From: Stomoxys calcitrans
Lineage: Eukaryota; Arthropoda; Insecta; Diptera; Muscidae
Direction of reading: 5' to 3'
Assembly: GCF_963082655.1 (NCBI RefSeq)
Contig: NC_081553.1
Location: 186,876,752-186,940,751, forward strand
DNA length: 64,000 bases
A program made the position numbers and the translations under genes. The notes under the pieces were generated by a model. It was not told where the DNA came from, did no database searches, and was given only the letters and a program-made list of their open reading frames with translations. Shown here piece by piece: positions 8,601 to 19,299 of this stretch (position 1 is the stretch's first letter; every line of letters begins with the position of its first letter).

Positions 8601-11600
8601 TATATTCTTGATCAGCGTAAAAATCTAAGACGATCTAGACATGTCCCTTCGTCTGTCCGTCTGTCTGTTGAAATCACGCTACAGTCTTTAAAAATGGAGA
8701 TATTGAGCTGAAATTTTGCACATATTCTTTTTTTATCTATAAGCAGGTTAAGTTCGAAGATGGGCTATATCGGACTACATCTTGATATAGCGCCCATATA
8801 GACCGATCCGCCGATTTAGGGTCTTAGGCCCATAAAAGCTACATTTATTATCCGATTTTGCTAAAATTTGGGACAGTGAGTTGTGTTAGGCCCTTCGACA
8901 TACTTCGTCAATTTGGCTTGGATCGGTCCAGACTTGGATATAGCTGCCATATAGACCGATCCTCCGATTTAGGGTCTTAGGCCCATAAAAGCCATATTTA
9001 TTACCCAATTTTGATGAAATTTGGGACAGTGAGTTGTGTTAGGCCATTCGACTTCCTTCGTTAATTTAGCCCAGATTAGTTCAGATTTGGATATAGCTGC
9101 CATATAGACCAATCCGCCGATTTAGGGTTTTAGGCCTATAAAAGCCACATTTATTATCCGATTTTGCTAAAATTTGGGACAGTGAGTTGCGTTAGGCCCT
9201 TCGTCAATTTGACTCGGATTGGTTCAGATTTGGATATAGCTGCCATATAGACCGATCCTCCTAAGGCCCATAAAAGCCACATTTATTATCCGATTTCGCT
9301 GAAATTTGGGACAGTGAGTTGTGTTAGGCCATTCAACTTCCTTTGTTAATTTAGCCCAGATTGGTTCAGATTTGGATATAGCTGCCATATAGACCGATCC
9401 TCAGATTTAGGGTCTTAGGCCCATAAAAGCCACATTTATTATCTGATTTTGCTGAAATTTGGGACAGTGAATTGTGTTAGGCCCATTGACATCCTTCGTC
9501 AATTTGGCCAAGATCGGTTCAAATTTGGATATAGCTGCCATATAGACCGATTTCTTGATTTAAGTGTTTGGGCCCATAAAAGGGGCATTTATTGTCCGAT
9601 GTCGCCGAAATTCGGGACAGTGTGTTAAGTTAAGCCCCTTCTGCAATATCGCACAGATCGGTCCAGATTTGGATATATAGACCTATATCTAGGTTTTAGG
9701 TTTTGGGGCCATAAAAGACTCATTTATTGTCCGATGTCGCTGAAATTTAAGACAGTGAGTTTCGTTAGGCTCTTCGACGTCCTTCTTCAATTTTGCCCAG
9801 ATCGGTCCAGAAATGAATATAGCTGCCATATAGACCGATCTCTCGATTTAAGGTTTTGGGCCCATAAAAGGGGCATTTATTATCCGATTTCACCTAAATT
9901 TGAGATAGTGCTTTGTGTTAGGCTCTCCGACATGTTTCTGCAACTTGGCCCAAATCGGTCCAGATTTCGATATAGCTGCCATGTAGACCGATATCTCGAT
10001 TTGAAGTCTTGGCCCCATAAAAGGCGCATTTATAATCCGAGTTCACTGAAATTTGACACAGTGGCTTATGTTAGGCTTTTCGACATCCATGTCGTATATG
10101 GTTCAGATCGGTTTATTTTTAGAAATAGCTACTGTACTTATTAGTATTTGGTCCAAATCGGAACATATTTTGATAAAACTGTTATGGGACATATGATATG
10201 AAATTTTCACCGAATTTTGATGAAAGGTGGTTAACATATATACCCGTGGTGGTGGGTATCCAAAGTTCGGCCCGGGCGAACGTAACGCCTTTTTACTCGT
10301 TTATTTCGAGATTGGACAACCCTTGTATTGCAATCCGTCAACTGACAGCTCTATAGTAAAGCTTGACATTTTTGAGGTTATACGTTCTCAGAACCTTTTG
10401 ACATACGAGCTACTTGTGTCGTTTACTGTAACTTAAAAGATTAATCTCGCCCAAAAAATAGAATTAAATCGTGCTTTTGTTTTCAACTTTCGACGGGGAT
10501 CTACAGTGCTCTTTTACTCTCGGCAGCAGAACTAGCAGTAACCCTCCTGAAATCCTGTCACCATTATCCCCCCCCCAGTACTTTTGCAAGTTCGGGGAAG
10601 AGGCTATGGTCCTTTTTAATCTTACCATGCAACCCAAATCGGTGTCCGCATAAAGTCCTGGGAAATGTTTTTGCTTTGCACATGAAAATGTGGTAGGAGG
10701 CAAATCCACCTTGGACTTGAAGTTATCATCAAAGTTCTTGTCATAGCCCACTGGATAGTATTCCTTAGGAGCATTCATAACCTGTAAAAAAGGAAATAAA
10801 TTAAATCGCAAAACAAAACTTCTACTCCTCATACTACCTTTGACATTTTGTTAGTTTGTTGTTGTGATACAGTGTTCTCCTCCACATAGCTCACAAATGG
10901 CCTTGGAGTGGTTGTCGTTGTTGTGGTAGTACTAGTCGTTGTTGTCGTGGTAGAACTGCTTGAAGTTCTTATAAATTCTTCTCTTAATTTAGAGGCCAAC
11001 ATGGCCCTATGTTCTGCCCTTAACTGTTGTTCTCGCACATAGATGGCATGCTTGATGGTATCCACACTGACATTAGCCGCCTTGGCCAATTCCTCCACCG
11101 TGATATCCTTCATATCAAATTTAGGCTCCTCAAATTGCAAATAGTTGGGATGATTGTTGGATGCTGCCGTACGTTCACCTGGTGTTTTGAAAACGGTAGC
11201 AATTCTATTCACCGAATTGGGCATGGCCTGAAAAGCGGGAACTGATATGGGTTTTGACACCACCATGGGACTGTGAGAGTGGAAGGTACGATTGGCATTC
11301 AGTTGCTGAGTGTATAGGTCCACTAATTTATTATTGACACTCATGCGAGAGTTGGGAGTATCCACCGCCACTGCCGATCGTCGTTCGGCCATTTGTTGCA
11401 GTTGCAGATTTGAGGGTTTCTGTTGTGGTATGGGTTTAAATGCTGGCACTCCCAGAGGTAATGGTTTGGCTTCGGTCATCAGTGGTTGCTGATGTTGTCT
11501 GGCTGCCTGTTTGGCGGCCAATTCTCGAAGGGCCGCCTGATGAGCCATCATGTCGGCTTGACGTTTTTGTTGAGCCAACATCTCATTGAAGGCATTCTGT

Positions 11601-14600
11601 TTGGCCGCATTTTCTGCTGCTGCATTTTGTCGTGCCAGCATTTCTGCTTGGGCTGCTGCTTTGGCTTGTTTTTGCAGAGATTCTCTTAGTTCCGGACTAA
11701 GGACCATGGGAGAGCGTGATAGAATGCGTTTGTCCTTGAGAGATTGTGTTGAAGGCTGGAAGGGACGACGAAATAGAGCGTTAGTAGACAGATAGGGGAG
11801 AAATGGAAATAGAAATATGTATTTTGAATTGAGTAGGTCCCTTAACGCGATGTGAACCCATCTGGGGTGCAACTGGTAGAAAAACTGTTCTTGTGATCTC
11901 TAAACTAAAAAATTCATTGGAACAAAATTGCAAGGGTAGCCAAAATGCAAGGTGAAATATTTTCTAATGTTCTCGAGAGGATTTGTTTTTCAGTATGGCT
12001 TCAGTACACACTAGCCTTAAGAATGGGAACCCTTTAAACCATATTAGAATGGTCCAGCCAACCGGCAACCAGGTAGTTACGAGGCAAGCGCTGATTGCAG
12101 CTAGTGCATACTAAACTGCATCGTATAAACTTGAGACAGCTATGGATTAGCTGCTCAGATGAATGGGAAGAGATTACACGAATCTAACAAGCTAACGAAG
12201 CTAACAAATTTTGTGGAATAAAATCAATTAATTTTAAACCCAACTCTGCCTCAACTGAAGATGAGATTAGACGCTGTATTGTATTCAGTGGGCATTTAAA
12301 CCTTACTCTAATTGCTCGTTTCAGCAATGAGGATTTAACGGTAGAGGCCTTTGTTAGACCAAATCTGGCCAGGACCAGTCCTCCATCTAGCTACCGTATG
12401 ATGGGGATATGGTCCGGGTCTTGGTCAGTTTGTGACAATCCAAAGCACTACCGCATACCACGATCTTTGGATAGCATGAATACAAGTAACATAGGATTTT
12501 CTGCCGTCTCAACGCCCACGGCCAGTGCTTCTGTTCGGACCACAATAGGTTTAGTTTCCAGGTTGATCACGAGATAGATAGAAGGAGACGTACAGTCCTA
12601 GCAAGACCAACTGGGAAAAGTTTAGGGAACATTTGCAGAAGCTGGGGTCCTATACAGGACGCAGTGAAACTGGAATTCCCTGTTAATTTCCTTACCGAGT
12701 GCCTGAACGAATGCTTTCTAAAGTTATGCCCATGTAAACCAACCAGGAAGAAAAACAGGAGGATTTTCAATGCTAAATACTAAATTTCCCAAGAACATTT
12801 CATTAAGGAACAGGGGATACTTCTCTCATATCAATGAGTGGAGTCCGATTAAAGTTTAAGCTCAGTGATAAGGGGCCTCCTTTTTCATGCCGAGTCCGAA
12901 CGGCATGCCGCATAGCGACACCATTTGGTAGAAGAGATTTAACGTGACAGGCTACCTCACAAATGTTGCCAGCATTAGTTAGGGGTAAAACCACAGTCGA
13001 AATTTTTTCTGATATTCATGCCGGGATTTAAACTCAGACGTCATAGGCAGACGTGCTGCGCCACTATGGTCTAAAAAAAAACATGTTAAAGGGCTGGGAT
13101 GAATATCGCCAATCCAGGTTGAAATGAAGACAAGGTGAGCAAAGAGGAGTTTCTGGCCGAAATTCTGTGGATAATTAGAAGGCATGAAGTTTGCGCAACA
13201 TGCTCTGTAAGGATCCCACCACGCCAAGCATCTTCATAAGGGAGAATGGGGTTAACACTGAGAGTAACCGGGGGACGGCGGAACTACTGTTGACGCATTT
13301 TTAAGCACCCTGAATGAGGTTGGCTATCAAGATATCGTAAAACCCTCAATAACTGCCTCTACAGAAGACCTTATAGACGAGTTGGTAGCTTTATAGGATT
13401 ACCAAAAGCTTTGGTTTGTCGCTACTGTGATATCACAGAGGATTAAAGTTCTCCAGGTGAGTCTTTTAAAGACTGGCATTTTAACCTAACCTAGCCCCAC
13501 TTTGCCATGGCTAAGTAGGATTTTCAAGGCAAGCCTGGCATGGTCTAACAAACCGAGAGCAAGGAGAGAGGGTAGCGTTATCTTAACTCCAAAGCTGAAA
13601 AAACAACCAAACACGAGCCAAATGATTCATGAACCTGGAGGTGAGGGAGAGACTAACACAGAAGACCTTCAAAACATAACTGGAAAGACTGATAGACCTT
13701 AACGTGAGAGACTGACACAAAAGAATTTCAGAGGAGCATTACAGTCATATCCCAAGGGCACGTTGATAAAGACGACCTTCCACGAAGTTTAACGAGAGGT
13801 CTCTCCAACTGAAGGAGTACGACATAGCGGCCTTATAGAATATGGAGAGGATATTCAAGAACATGAAGTTGGGATCAATATTCGCTGACTTGCCCACACG
13901 GGATTTCATCTGAATATATCGCGGTGGACGAATAACTTTACTATGCCGCAAGATAGCCAATGGAGACTTGGGTGATAGTGGGTTCAGAAGGGCTGATCTC
14001 GCAATTTCTTTGGAACGTCTTGATAAACGAAGTCCTATTGGATATCAACAGGGATAACGTGAGATAAATGGCATACGCGGACCATGTCGTGCTAATGATC
14101 CGATGCAAGTTTCTGTCGATAATCGGCGAAGTCATGGAAAGATCATTGAAGAGACTGCCGAGATGACCTATTGCAAATTTGTCCATGAACATTTTATTAA
14201 GAAACAGAGAGCATATCTCTCTCACAACAATGAGTGCTGGATTAAATGAGTTAAGGGCGAAATCAAGGACAACGGAGCTGGTGTTCTTCACTCTCAGATT
14301 TTAGTTTCCCGTCTTTGGACGGGACCATCTTGCAGAGTCGATTAGGTACTGTACTGGAAGAGAAAAACCGAGGAAATCAAGGAAAACGGAGCTGGTGCTC
14401 ATCACTCTGAGATATAAGAAACTGGATTTTAGTTGCCCGTCGTTGGACCATCTTGCAGAGTCGAATAGTCGCTTAGTTTTACTGTGTCTTGTGGAACTAA
14501 AAAACACAAATTTTTGGTGCCGGGCCTCATATATATTCCAGGGAATTGTAAAGCATATATGTTTGGTACCGCAGAGGTTAGCATGTCCGTCTATGACGCT

Positions 14601-17600
14601 GAACGCCTGGGTTCGAATCCTGGCGAGACCATCAGAAAAATTTTCAGCGGTGGTTTTCCCCTCCTAATGCTGGCAACATTTGCGAGGTACTATGCCATGT
14701 AGAACTTCTCTCCAAAAAGGTGTCGCACTGCGGCACGCCGTTCGGACTCGGCTATAAAAAGGCGGCCCCTTATCATTGAGCTTAAAACTTGAATCGGACT
14801 GCACTCATTGATATGTGAGAAGTTTACCCCTGTTCCTTAATGGAATGTTCATGAGCAAAATTTGCAATTTGCAATGCTGGCGACATTTGTGAATTACTAT
14901 TTCATGTAAAAACTTCTTCCCAAGAGGTGTCAAACTGCGATGCCGTTCGGACTCGGCTATAAAAAGCAGATCCCTCTTATTGAAATGTTAGGTTAGGTTT
15001 AAGTGGCAGTCTGCCATCAGACTCACTTAGACGCCTTCGTCCATTGTGATGCCACAGGAACAGAAGAATAAGAAGCCTTCTAATTCCTACCGTTGAACCC
15101 TCGAGATCGCTTTAAAAAGCCACATAACTTGCGAATGTTCACATCCGCTAAATCAGACAGGTTCTCAAAGAAATGAGAACCTAAAGTGGAACTCCTTCTG
15201 ACTGTCTCCTCTTCTATAGTCTCCTCTTCTTCGATGTCCCTACAGTTTCTGCAAAGTCGTTGCTGGCAACCTTCAGTCTGTCAGCATGTTTTCCGATTAG
15301 ACAATGACCTGTCATGATGGACACAATGACTAAATCATCTGTTCTAGCCAATGACAGCAAAGCAGTAGACCTCTTCAAGTCTTGATGAGGCCACATAGTT
15401 TTGGAATGCTCATAGCCCCCTCTTTGTGACCATCTATCATTCGTTGTCCTTCGGGCCAGGTCCTGAAAACTTAGCTTACCTGTCGGTAGAGGTATACCCA
15501 CAGATTCCAGTATCCCTGAAATGTATAGGGAAGTTCATAGTCTCGCAAACTCGTCCGCTTTACAATTCCCTGAGATATCTCTGTGGCCCGGCACCCAGAA
15601 CAGGTGAATTTTGAACTGTTCAGCCACCTCGTTGAGAGATCCGCTACAGTCGAGAGCGGCTTTTGTGTTCAGAAAAACGTTTTCAGGGATTTAATGGCTG
15701 CCTGGCTGTCTGAGAAGATATTTATGCCAATCGTCGTAATGACATTATATCTTAGCCATTCCACCACTTCCTTTATTGCAAGCATTTTCACTTGATGCAC
15801 ACTGCAGTGGTCGGGTAACCTTTTCGATATGACCACTTCTAGATCTTTAGAGTATACCCCACAGCCCACCTGCTCGTTTAGTTTGGAACAATCCGTATAG
15901 AAGTCTGTGGTAACTTCTGTTACCAGGGATATCGTAGTTCCAATCGGTGCTATCAGGAATAGTGGTACAGTACTTTTTATCAAAAAGCGGCACAGGTAGG
16001 GTGTAAACCACACTGACTGGAACATCGTATATTGTATCAAGGATAACACAGTGTCCGCAGCCGCCACATGACTAATGAGAAAGCTCCCTTAACCTCACGG
16101 CAAAGTTCGCTGCAATTTGTCTAGCCACAATGTTCAGAGGCATAAGATGTAGCATTAAATTCGGTGCACCAGATGGTGTCGTCCTCAGTGCGGCTGTGAT
16201 GCACAAACAAGTCATCCTTTTGATCCGTTTGAGTATTGAGCAGTAGGTGGACTTTTGAAGCGCCGTCCACCAGACCACAACACCATATAGCATTATAGGT
16301 CTTACAACTGCAGTATACACCCAATGCATGACATGCGGTCTTAACCCCAACTTTTGCCAATGACTCTCTTGCAAGTGTATAGGGCAAGGGTTGCCTTTCT
16401 TGCCCTTTCCAAAATGTTGGATTTGAAGTTTAATTTCCTGTCCAGCAATACACCGAGGTATTTTGCGCTTTCTGCAAATGGAACATAATTTTCTCTTCAG
16501 GAGACAGGTGCCATTGTAGGCAACTTATATCTCCTGCTGAAAAGAACTACTTCTGTCTTGCACAGGTTTATACCTAGACAACTTTTGGTAACCCACTTTG
16601 CTGTTGCACGTAGAGCTTCCAGAAGTATTGGGTTGCCCAAAAAGTAATTGCGGATTTTTTAAAAGAAGGTAAATGCATTTTTAATAAAACTTAGAATGAA
16701 CTTTAATCAAATATACTTTTTTTCACTTTTTTTCTAAAGCAAGCTAAAAGGAACAGTTGATAACTGACAGAAGAAAGAATGCAATTACAGAGTCACAAGC
16801 TGTGAAAAAATTTGTCAACGCCGACTATATGAAAAATCCGCAATTACTTTTTGGGCAACCCAATATATCTCTTAGAGTGCTGGGAAACTTTTCCCTAACC
16901 ACAATTGCCATGTCATCAGCATACGCGACCAATTTTATACCTTTTTCTTCCAGAGGCAATAATACATTGTTAATGGCTATATATCAAAGTAGAGAAAATA
17001 GTGCACTTCTTGATATGTTAGAAGTTTGTATCTGTTCCTTAATGGAATGTTCATGGGAAAATTTGATTCAAAGTGATTCATTACATTGAGAAACCATTTA
17101 ACAATTTTTTTGGTTTATAATATTATAATAAGGGTGATTTTTTTGAGGTTAGGATTTTCATGCATTAGTATTTGACAGATCACGTGGGATTTCAGACATG
17201 GTGTCAAAGAGAAAGATGCTCAGTATGCTTTGACATTTCATCATGAATAGACTTACTAACGAGCAACGCTTGCAAATCATTGAATTTTATTACCAAAATC
17301 AGTGTTCGGTTCGAAATGTGTTCATTCACCGTAACGTTGCGTCCAACAGCATCTTTGAAAAAATACGGTCCAATGATTCCACCAGCGTACAAACCACACC
17401 AAACAGTGCATTTTTCGGGATGCATGGGCAGTTCTTGAACGGCTTCTGGTTGCTCTTCACTCCAAATGCGGCAATTTTGCTTATTTACGTAGCCATTCAA
17501 CCAGAAATGAGCCTCATCGCTGAACAAAATTTGTCAAAATTTGAACACATTTCGAACCGAACACTGATTTTGGTAATAAAATTCAATGATTTGCAAGCGT

Positions 17601-17945
17601 TGCTCGTTAGTAAGTCTATTCATGATGAAATGTCAAAGCATACTGAGCATCTTTCTCTTTGACACCATGTCTGAAATCCCACGTGATCTGTCAAATACTA
17701 ATGCATGAAAATCCTAACCTCAAAAAAATCACCCTTTACTAAACTGCTTTACCACTTCCCCACCAACATTGATTTTCTGCTCATCATGAAAAATTTTTTT
17801 TGTCAGTTATTACTCACCTGTTGATTAGCTGGCAGCACTCCTATCGAAGGTGGTGGTCCATTTTTGTAACCAATTGAACGTCTGCGGCCTCCTTCAACAT
17901 TGCCCAAGGATTCAGGGAAACCCAATTCATCACCTACACTAAAAC
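5303..17945 (-). CDS. CPAP1-like cuticular protein with one chitin-binding type-2 domain (spliced, 5' partial)
   Basis: Four exons, 17945-17818, 11755-10838, 10781-10626 and 5689-5303, join in consistent phase to give about 529 residues ending in TAG at 5305-5303. Introns are 6062, 56 and 4936 nt, all GT-AG. Approximate layout: residues 68-135 Ala/Gln-rich and probably coiled coil; 263-306 charged helix; 307-326 Thr run; 383-441 a peritrophin-A domain with Cys 383, 400, 406, 420, 433 and 441 (spacing 16-5-13-12-7) and aromatic residues at the expected places (GLYAD, VFHVC, NWWF); then a Ser/Asp/Glu-rich tail. Proteins of this family are secreted and bind chitin in the cuticle or apical matrix. 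The signal peptide must lie in an upstream exon I did not find, since the first visible exon opens in phase 1. The large introns are filled with transposons. The family call is firm from the cysteine pattern; the exact orthologue is unknown. Confidence 0.85.
5690..6142. other. Intron sequence without a distinct feature
   Basis: Begins with the splice acceptor of the terminal exon and a pyrimidine tract on the minus strand. I see no gene or recognised repeat here. Confidence 0.5.
6143..7345 (+). repeat. Class-3 dispersed repeat with tandem 241-bp units (intronic)
   Basis: Two tandem units start with CGAATCACATTACGAAT at 6143 and 6384, each containing 'CCTTCCATTTGAGTC' and 'GCCATGGTCGGCTAATATG'. 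Further diverged units continue to about 7345 ('GACATGAACGTC', 'GGGAGGGTCCGCCC', 'TATCAAAAAATT', then 'TCTGTGAAAATTTCAAGG'). Related copies lie at 19510-20690, 21415-21530 and 36552-36845. There is no ORF; I read it as a non-autonomous element with internal repeats. Confidence 0.65.
7363..7648 (+). repeat. tRNA-derived SINE (intronic)
   Basis: Tracks the family from the A-box-like GGCGCAGGGGGTTAGCATG at about 7371, through a degenerate B box (GGGTTCAAATCCC at about 7421), to the 3' 'TTCCTTAGTGGAATGTTC'. A few bases are lost after the B box. Confidence 0.78.
7862..8468. mobile_element. Foldback Tc1/mariner-superfamily element, copy 1
   Basis: A 607-bp element flanked by TA (7860-7861, 8469-8470) with 195-bp terminal inverted repeats (7862-8056, 8274-8468) starting AAGGGTGATTTTTTTGAGG. 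Each repeat encodes the same transposase N-terminus, outward end first ('MNRLTNEQRLQIIEFYYQNQ'). The centre encodes, on the minus strand, a catalytic-core piece including 'FSDEAHFWLNGYVNKQNCRIW' with the first acidic residue. No complete transposase is present, so it must be mobilised in trans. It lies in the 4.9-kb intron of the chitin-binding gene. Confidence 0.88.
8509..10304 (+). mobile_element. mini-me/DINE-like (Helentron-type) repeat, full copy (intronic)
   Basis: Left end TATACCCACTACCATAGG. It is followed by 'CCCTACAAAGTATATATATTC', a short core, and a GTCY tract ('CGTCTGTCCGTCTGTCTG'): the TA/core/GTCY order described for dipteran mini-me elements. The body is about nine imperfect units of 145-165 bp ('TATAGCTGCCATATAGACCG', 'GGGCCCATAAAAG', 'GGGACAGTGAGTTGTGTTAGG'). 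The right end has subterminal GTGGTGGGTA (inverse of TACCCACCAC), an imperfect GTTCGGCCCGGGCGAAC palindrome and 'TTTTTACTCGTTT'. The Helentron-related class is inferred from subterminal repeats and the 3' palindrome. Confidence 0.68.
10626..10781 (-). CDS. Exon: first half of chitin-binding domain
   Basis: A 156-nt exon with acceptor TTTTTTACAG before 10781 and donor ATG|GTAAGA after 10626; phase 0 at both ends. It encodes VMNAPKEYYPVGYD..., then the domain start with cysteines 1 and 2 ('FSCAKQ', 'TDLGCM'). The intron that follows falls between cysteines 2 and 3. Confidence 0.88.
10838..11755 (-). CDS. Exon: Ala/Gln-rich helical and Thr-rich region
   Basis: A 918-nt exon (306 codons). The acceptor at 11757-11756 (CCCTTCCAG) has a pyrimidine tract and a CTAAC branch-like site; the donor is AAG|GTAGTA after 10838. 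It encodes an Ala/Gln/Met-rich segment likely to form a coiled coil, a charged helical stretch ('EELAKAANVSVDTIKHAIYV') and a Thr run. The reading frame stays open leftwards beyond the acceptor by chance; the splice site decides the boundary. Confidence 0.85.
12787..13073 (-). repeat. tRNA-derived SINE, degraded copy
   Basis: Order of landmarks on the minus strand: damaged tRNA-like head ('GCGCAGCACGTCTGCCTATGACG'), body with CGGCATG and 'AAAAAGGAGGCCCC', and 3' 'TCCTTAATGAAATG'. It interrupts the retrotransposon relic at 11930-14530. Confidence 0.75.
14171..14236 (-). repeat. tRNA-derived SINE, 3' fragment
   Basis: Only the terminal 65 bp ('TTGCAAATTTGTCCATGAAC' through 'AACAATGAGTGC') is present. 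Confidence 0.6.
14560..14876 (+). repeat. tRNA-derived SINE, well-preserved copy
   Basis: The best head in the window: A-box-like GCAGAGGTTAGCATG (about 14571) and a canonical B box GGTTCGAATCC (14610-14620) with CGCC/GGCG T-stem pairing. The body of about 230 bp has 'GGCACGCCGTTCGGACTCGG' and 'TATCATTGAGCTTAAA', and the tail is TTTGCAATTTGCAATG. Internal pol III promoter boxes are inferred from the match to tRNA consensus. Confidence 0.82.
14877..14990 (+). repeat. tRNA-derived SINE, internal fragment
   Basis: Directly abuts the previous copy and covers only the middle of the element ('GCTGGCGACATTTGTGA' to 'GGCTATAAAAAG'). Confidence 0.65.
15669..16067 (-). pseudogene. RNase H relic of LOA/I-like element
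   Basis: A 132-codon frame with 'FYTDCSKLNEQVGCGVYS' (usual YTDGSK with Gly changed to Cys; the catalytic Asp stays), 'VHQVKMLAIKEVVEWL' (the conserved Glu of the QAE motif replaced) and 'INIFSDSQAAIKSLK' (second catalytic Asp present). The changed residues suggest loss of activity. It would have acted as the RNA-removing domain of the retrotransposon polyprotein. Confidence 0.72.
16628..16863 (+). mobile_element. mariner-type MITE (TTGGGTTGCCC family), copy 1
   Basis: Ends TTGGGTTGCCCAAAAAG and CTTTTTGGGCAACCCAA are inverted repeats extending about 33 bp, flanked by TA at 16626-16627 and 16864-16865. It is 236 bp with no ORF. Joining the flanks across it restores the retrotransposon reading, which proves the boundaries. 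The TIR resembles mariner ends (AAAAGTAATTGCGG core). Confidence 0.9.
17003..17066 (+). repeat. tRNA-derived SINE, 3' fragment
   Basis: Contains only the end of the SINE ('TTCCTTAATGGAATGTTCATGG'). Confidence 0.6.
17130..17736. mobile_element. Foldback Tc1/mariner-superfamily element, copy 2
   Basis: Same structure and orientation as the copy at 7862-8468; by eye I find about one internal base difference (in the inner segment, near 17352) and a one-base difference at the left end. TA flanks lie at 17129-17130 and 17737-17738. Near identity indicates recent transposition. It sits in the 6.1-kb intron, close to exon 17945-17818. Confidence 0.88.
17818..17945 (-). CDS. First visible exon of the chitin-binding gene
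   Basis: A 128-nt exon with acceptor TTTCCTTTCTTTAG before 17945 and donor CAG|GTGAGT after 17818. It opens in phase 1 (two bases complete a codon) and ends in phase 0, matching the next exon at 11755. It encodes FSVGDELGFPES... and ends PANQQ with a Gly/Arg/Pro-rich middle. A preceding exon with the signal peptide is required but was not identified. Confidence 0.78.
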
Positions 17946-17954
17946 CTAAAGAAA

Positions 17955-18655
17955 GGAAAAAAGAAGACAAAAACAGAAGATGATAATTACAATAAATAAA
18001 AAACCGCACCGCATTAAATAGACCGTAACAAACAAAAAAATTATAAATTTGTTATTTTTTGTTTTTTTTTCTTTTTTGATTCATCAATTCTCACATAATT
18101 TTGCAGAATTTATTTCATGTCAGGTTTCCGGTTAATGGACACGCCAAAAAATTGGACATAGTCCGACATCATTATCAAATCTTAACACAAAGATGTTCAG
18201 ATGGTTTGGGCAAAACAAAAAGTATAACGAATTGCCGTTAATGGCCAATACCCGTTGATCCAATCAAAAGCCATTGTTAATGAAAAGCATTATTATTCAT
18301 GTCTTCACCCATATTTACATAGTTTTATGATTATGAGCCACACCGTACTGATGGACCGATGAGAAGCTGCAAAATTTTTAGGATGTCAGTCAGCATGTTA
18401 TGGTCAAAAGTTTGGATATCAACACTGCATTGTCTGGTCAATACGACATAACAAATGAATGTCGTATTTGGCCGCAAAGGGAAGTTCAAAATCATTAATG
18501 GTTATGTATTAGAAGTATTTCACGTAATATAGTGGTATGATAAGTCAGGTGCAGGAAGGAAGAAGATCAAATTGTCCTAAAATCAGTCTACACAGAAATG
18601 ATAACCACATGAAGTCATTTTTGTACCATACTAGCTGGACTATTCTAGACACTGA
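17955..18655. other. No gene seen
   Basis: AT-rich, with poly-T runs near 18050. It is probably intron or 5' flank of the chitin-binding gene. I recognise no repeat family. Confidence 0.5.
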
Positions 18656-18828
18656 TACTAACCTTGCTGTTATATGGCTCCAAAGCATGGGTACTTGCGA
18701 AAGCAGTTGAGACAGTACTTGGAGTGTTTGAGAGAGAAAATCCTTCTTAGAATATATGAAGTAGTTTGCATTAATGGAGAATATAGGCGTCGTATGAATC
18801 CCAAGCTATGTGACCTGTATGACGATGA

Positions 18829-19146
18829 TTGCAAATTGCTAATTTTGCCCATGAACATTCCACTAAGGAACAGGGGCAAACTTCTCACATATCAATCAGT
18901 GCAGTCCGATTCAAATTTAAGCTCAATAATAAGGGGTCTCCTTTTTATAACCGAGTCCGAACGGCGTGCCGCTGTGCGACACGTCTTTAGAGAGAACTTT
19001 TACATGGCATAGTACCTCACAAATGTTACCAGCATTAAGAGGGGAGAACCATCGCTGAACAATTTGTTCTGATGGTTTCGCCAGGATTCGAACCCAGGCC
19101 TTCAGCGTCATGGGCGGACATGCTAACCTATGCGATACGTCGGTCT
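18829..19146 (-). repeat. tRNA-derived SINE inserted in RTE fragment
   Basis: Full-length minus-strand copy with a good B box ('GGGTTCGAATCCTGG' on the minus strand, about 19085-19100) and an A-box-like head with a few changes. It interrupts the RTE tail after 'DLYDDD'. The target duplication is short or eroded and I do not claim it. Confidence 0.8.
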
Positions 19147-19190
19147 CCGATAGTAGAATAGTTACACTCATCAAAATACAACGTTTGCAT

Positions 19191-19299
19191 TGTCAGAATG
19201 GTAGACGCATTGTATTCACCCTTGGGCCTTGGGCCTCGCAGGTTTGGGCCGTGATGACAGGTATCTGCGTAAAACTCGACATTCGTGTCAGAATGGTAG
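19191..19299 (+). repeat. 81-bp insertion between 14-bp direct repeats
   Basis: TGTCAGAATGGTAG occurs at 19191-19204 and 19286-19299. In other RTE copies (for example about 50330) the motif occurs once, so the 81 bp between (19205-19285) is an insertion with a 14-bp target duplication. The insert shares the start 'GCATTRTATTCACCC' and an internal 'GCAGG.TTRGGCC' with 37940-37995. Confidence 0.78.

Larger units (their letters stand above)
11930..14530 (+). mobile_element. Decayed jockey/LOA-like retrotransposon relic (intronic)
   Basis: Plus-strand fragments in several frames. A linker typical of jockey/LOA ORF2 proteins is at 12500-12780 (Cys- and Lys-rich 'LCPCKPTRKKNRRI'), an RT N-terminal block like 'KDPTTPSIFIRENG' at 13210-13310, a KEYDIAA block at about 13800 and a YADH box at about 14072 where YADD is expected. 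Two SINE pieces are inserted. A segment is duplicated (14258-14345 and 14370-14465, 'AAATCAAGG.CAACGGAGCTGGTG'). Entirely non-functional. Confidence 0.6.
15000..16995 (-). mobile_element. Decayed LOA/I-like retrotransposon (RT + RNase H), minus strand
   Basis: Read from right to left. An AYADDM box lies at about 16920, a thumb segment at about 16600-16400, 'GLRPHVMHWVYTAVVRPIMLYGVVVWW' at about 16370-16270, 'LMLHLMPLNIVARQIAANFAVRLREL' at about 16150-16080, RNase H at 16067-15669 and a Cys/His-type tail with 'SHFFENLSDLADV' at about 15150. The MITE at 16628-16863 splits the RT just after the YADD region. Several frameshifts make it inactive. Close relatives lie at 23560-24015, 56690-57000 and 60690-61140. 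Confidence 0.72.

Noticed and set aside
8509..10304. Tandem units as a CRISPR array or satellite
   Set aside because: Units are about 150 bp, diverged, without spacers, and bounded by constant element ends.
11756..11872. Start of the chitin-binding protein at the ATG near 11872
   Set aside because: The upstream part is intron: a branch-like CTAAC, pyrimidine tract and CCAG precede 11755, and the phase fits the exon at 17945-17818.
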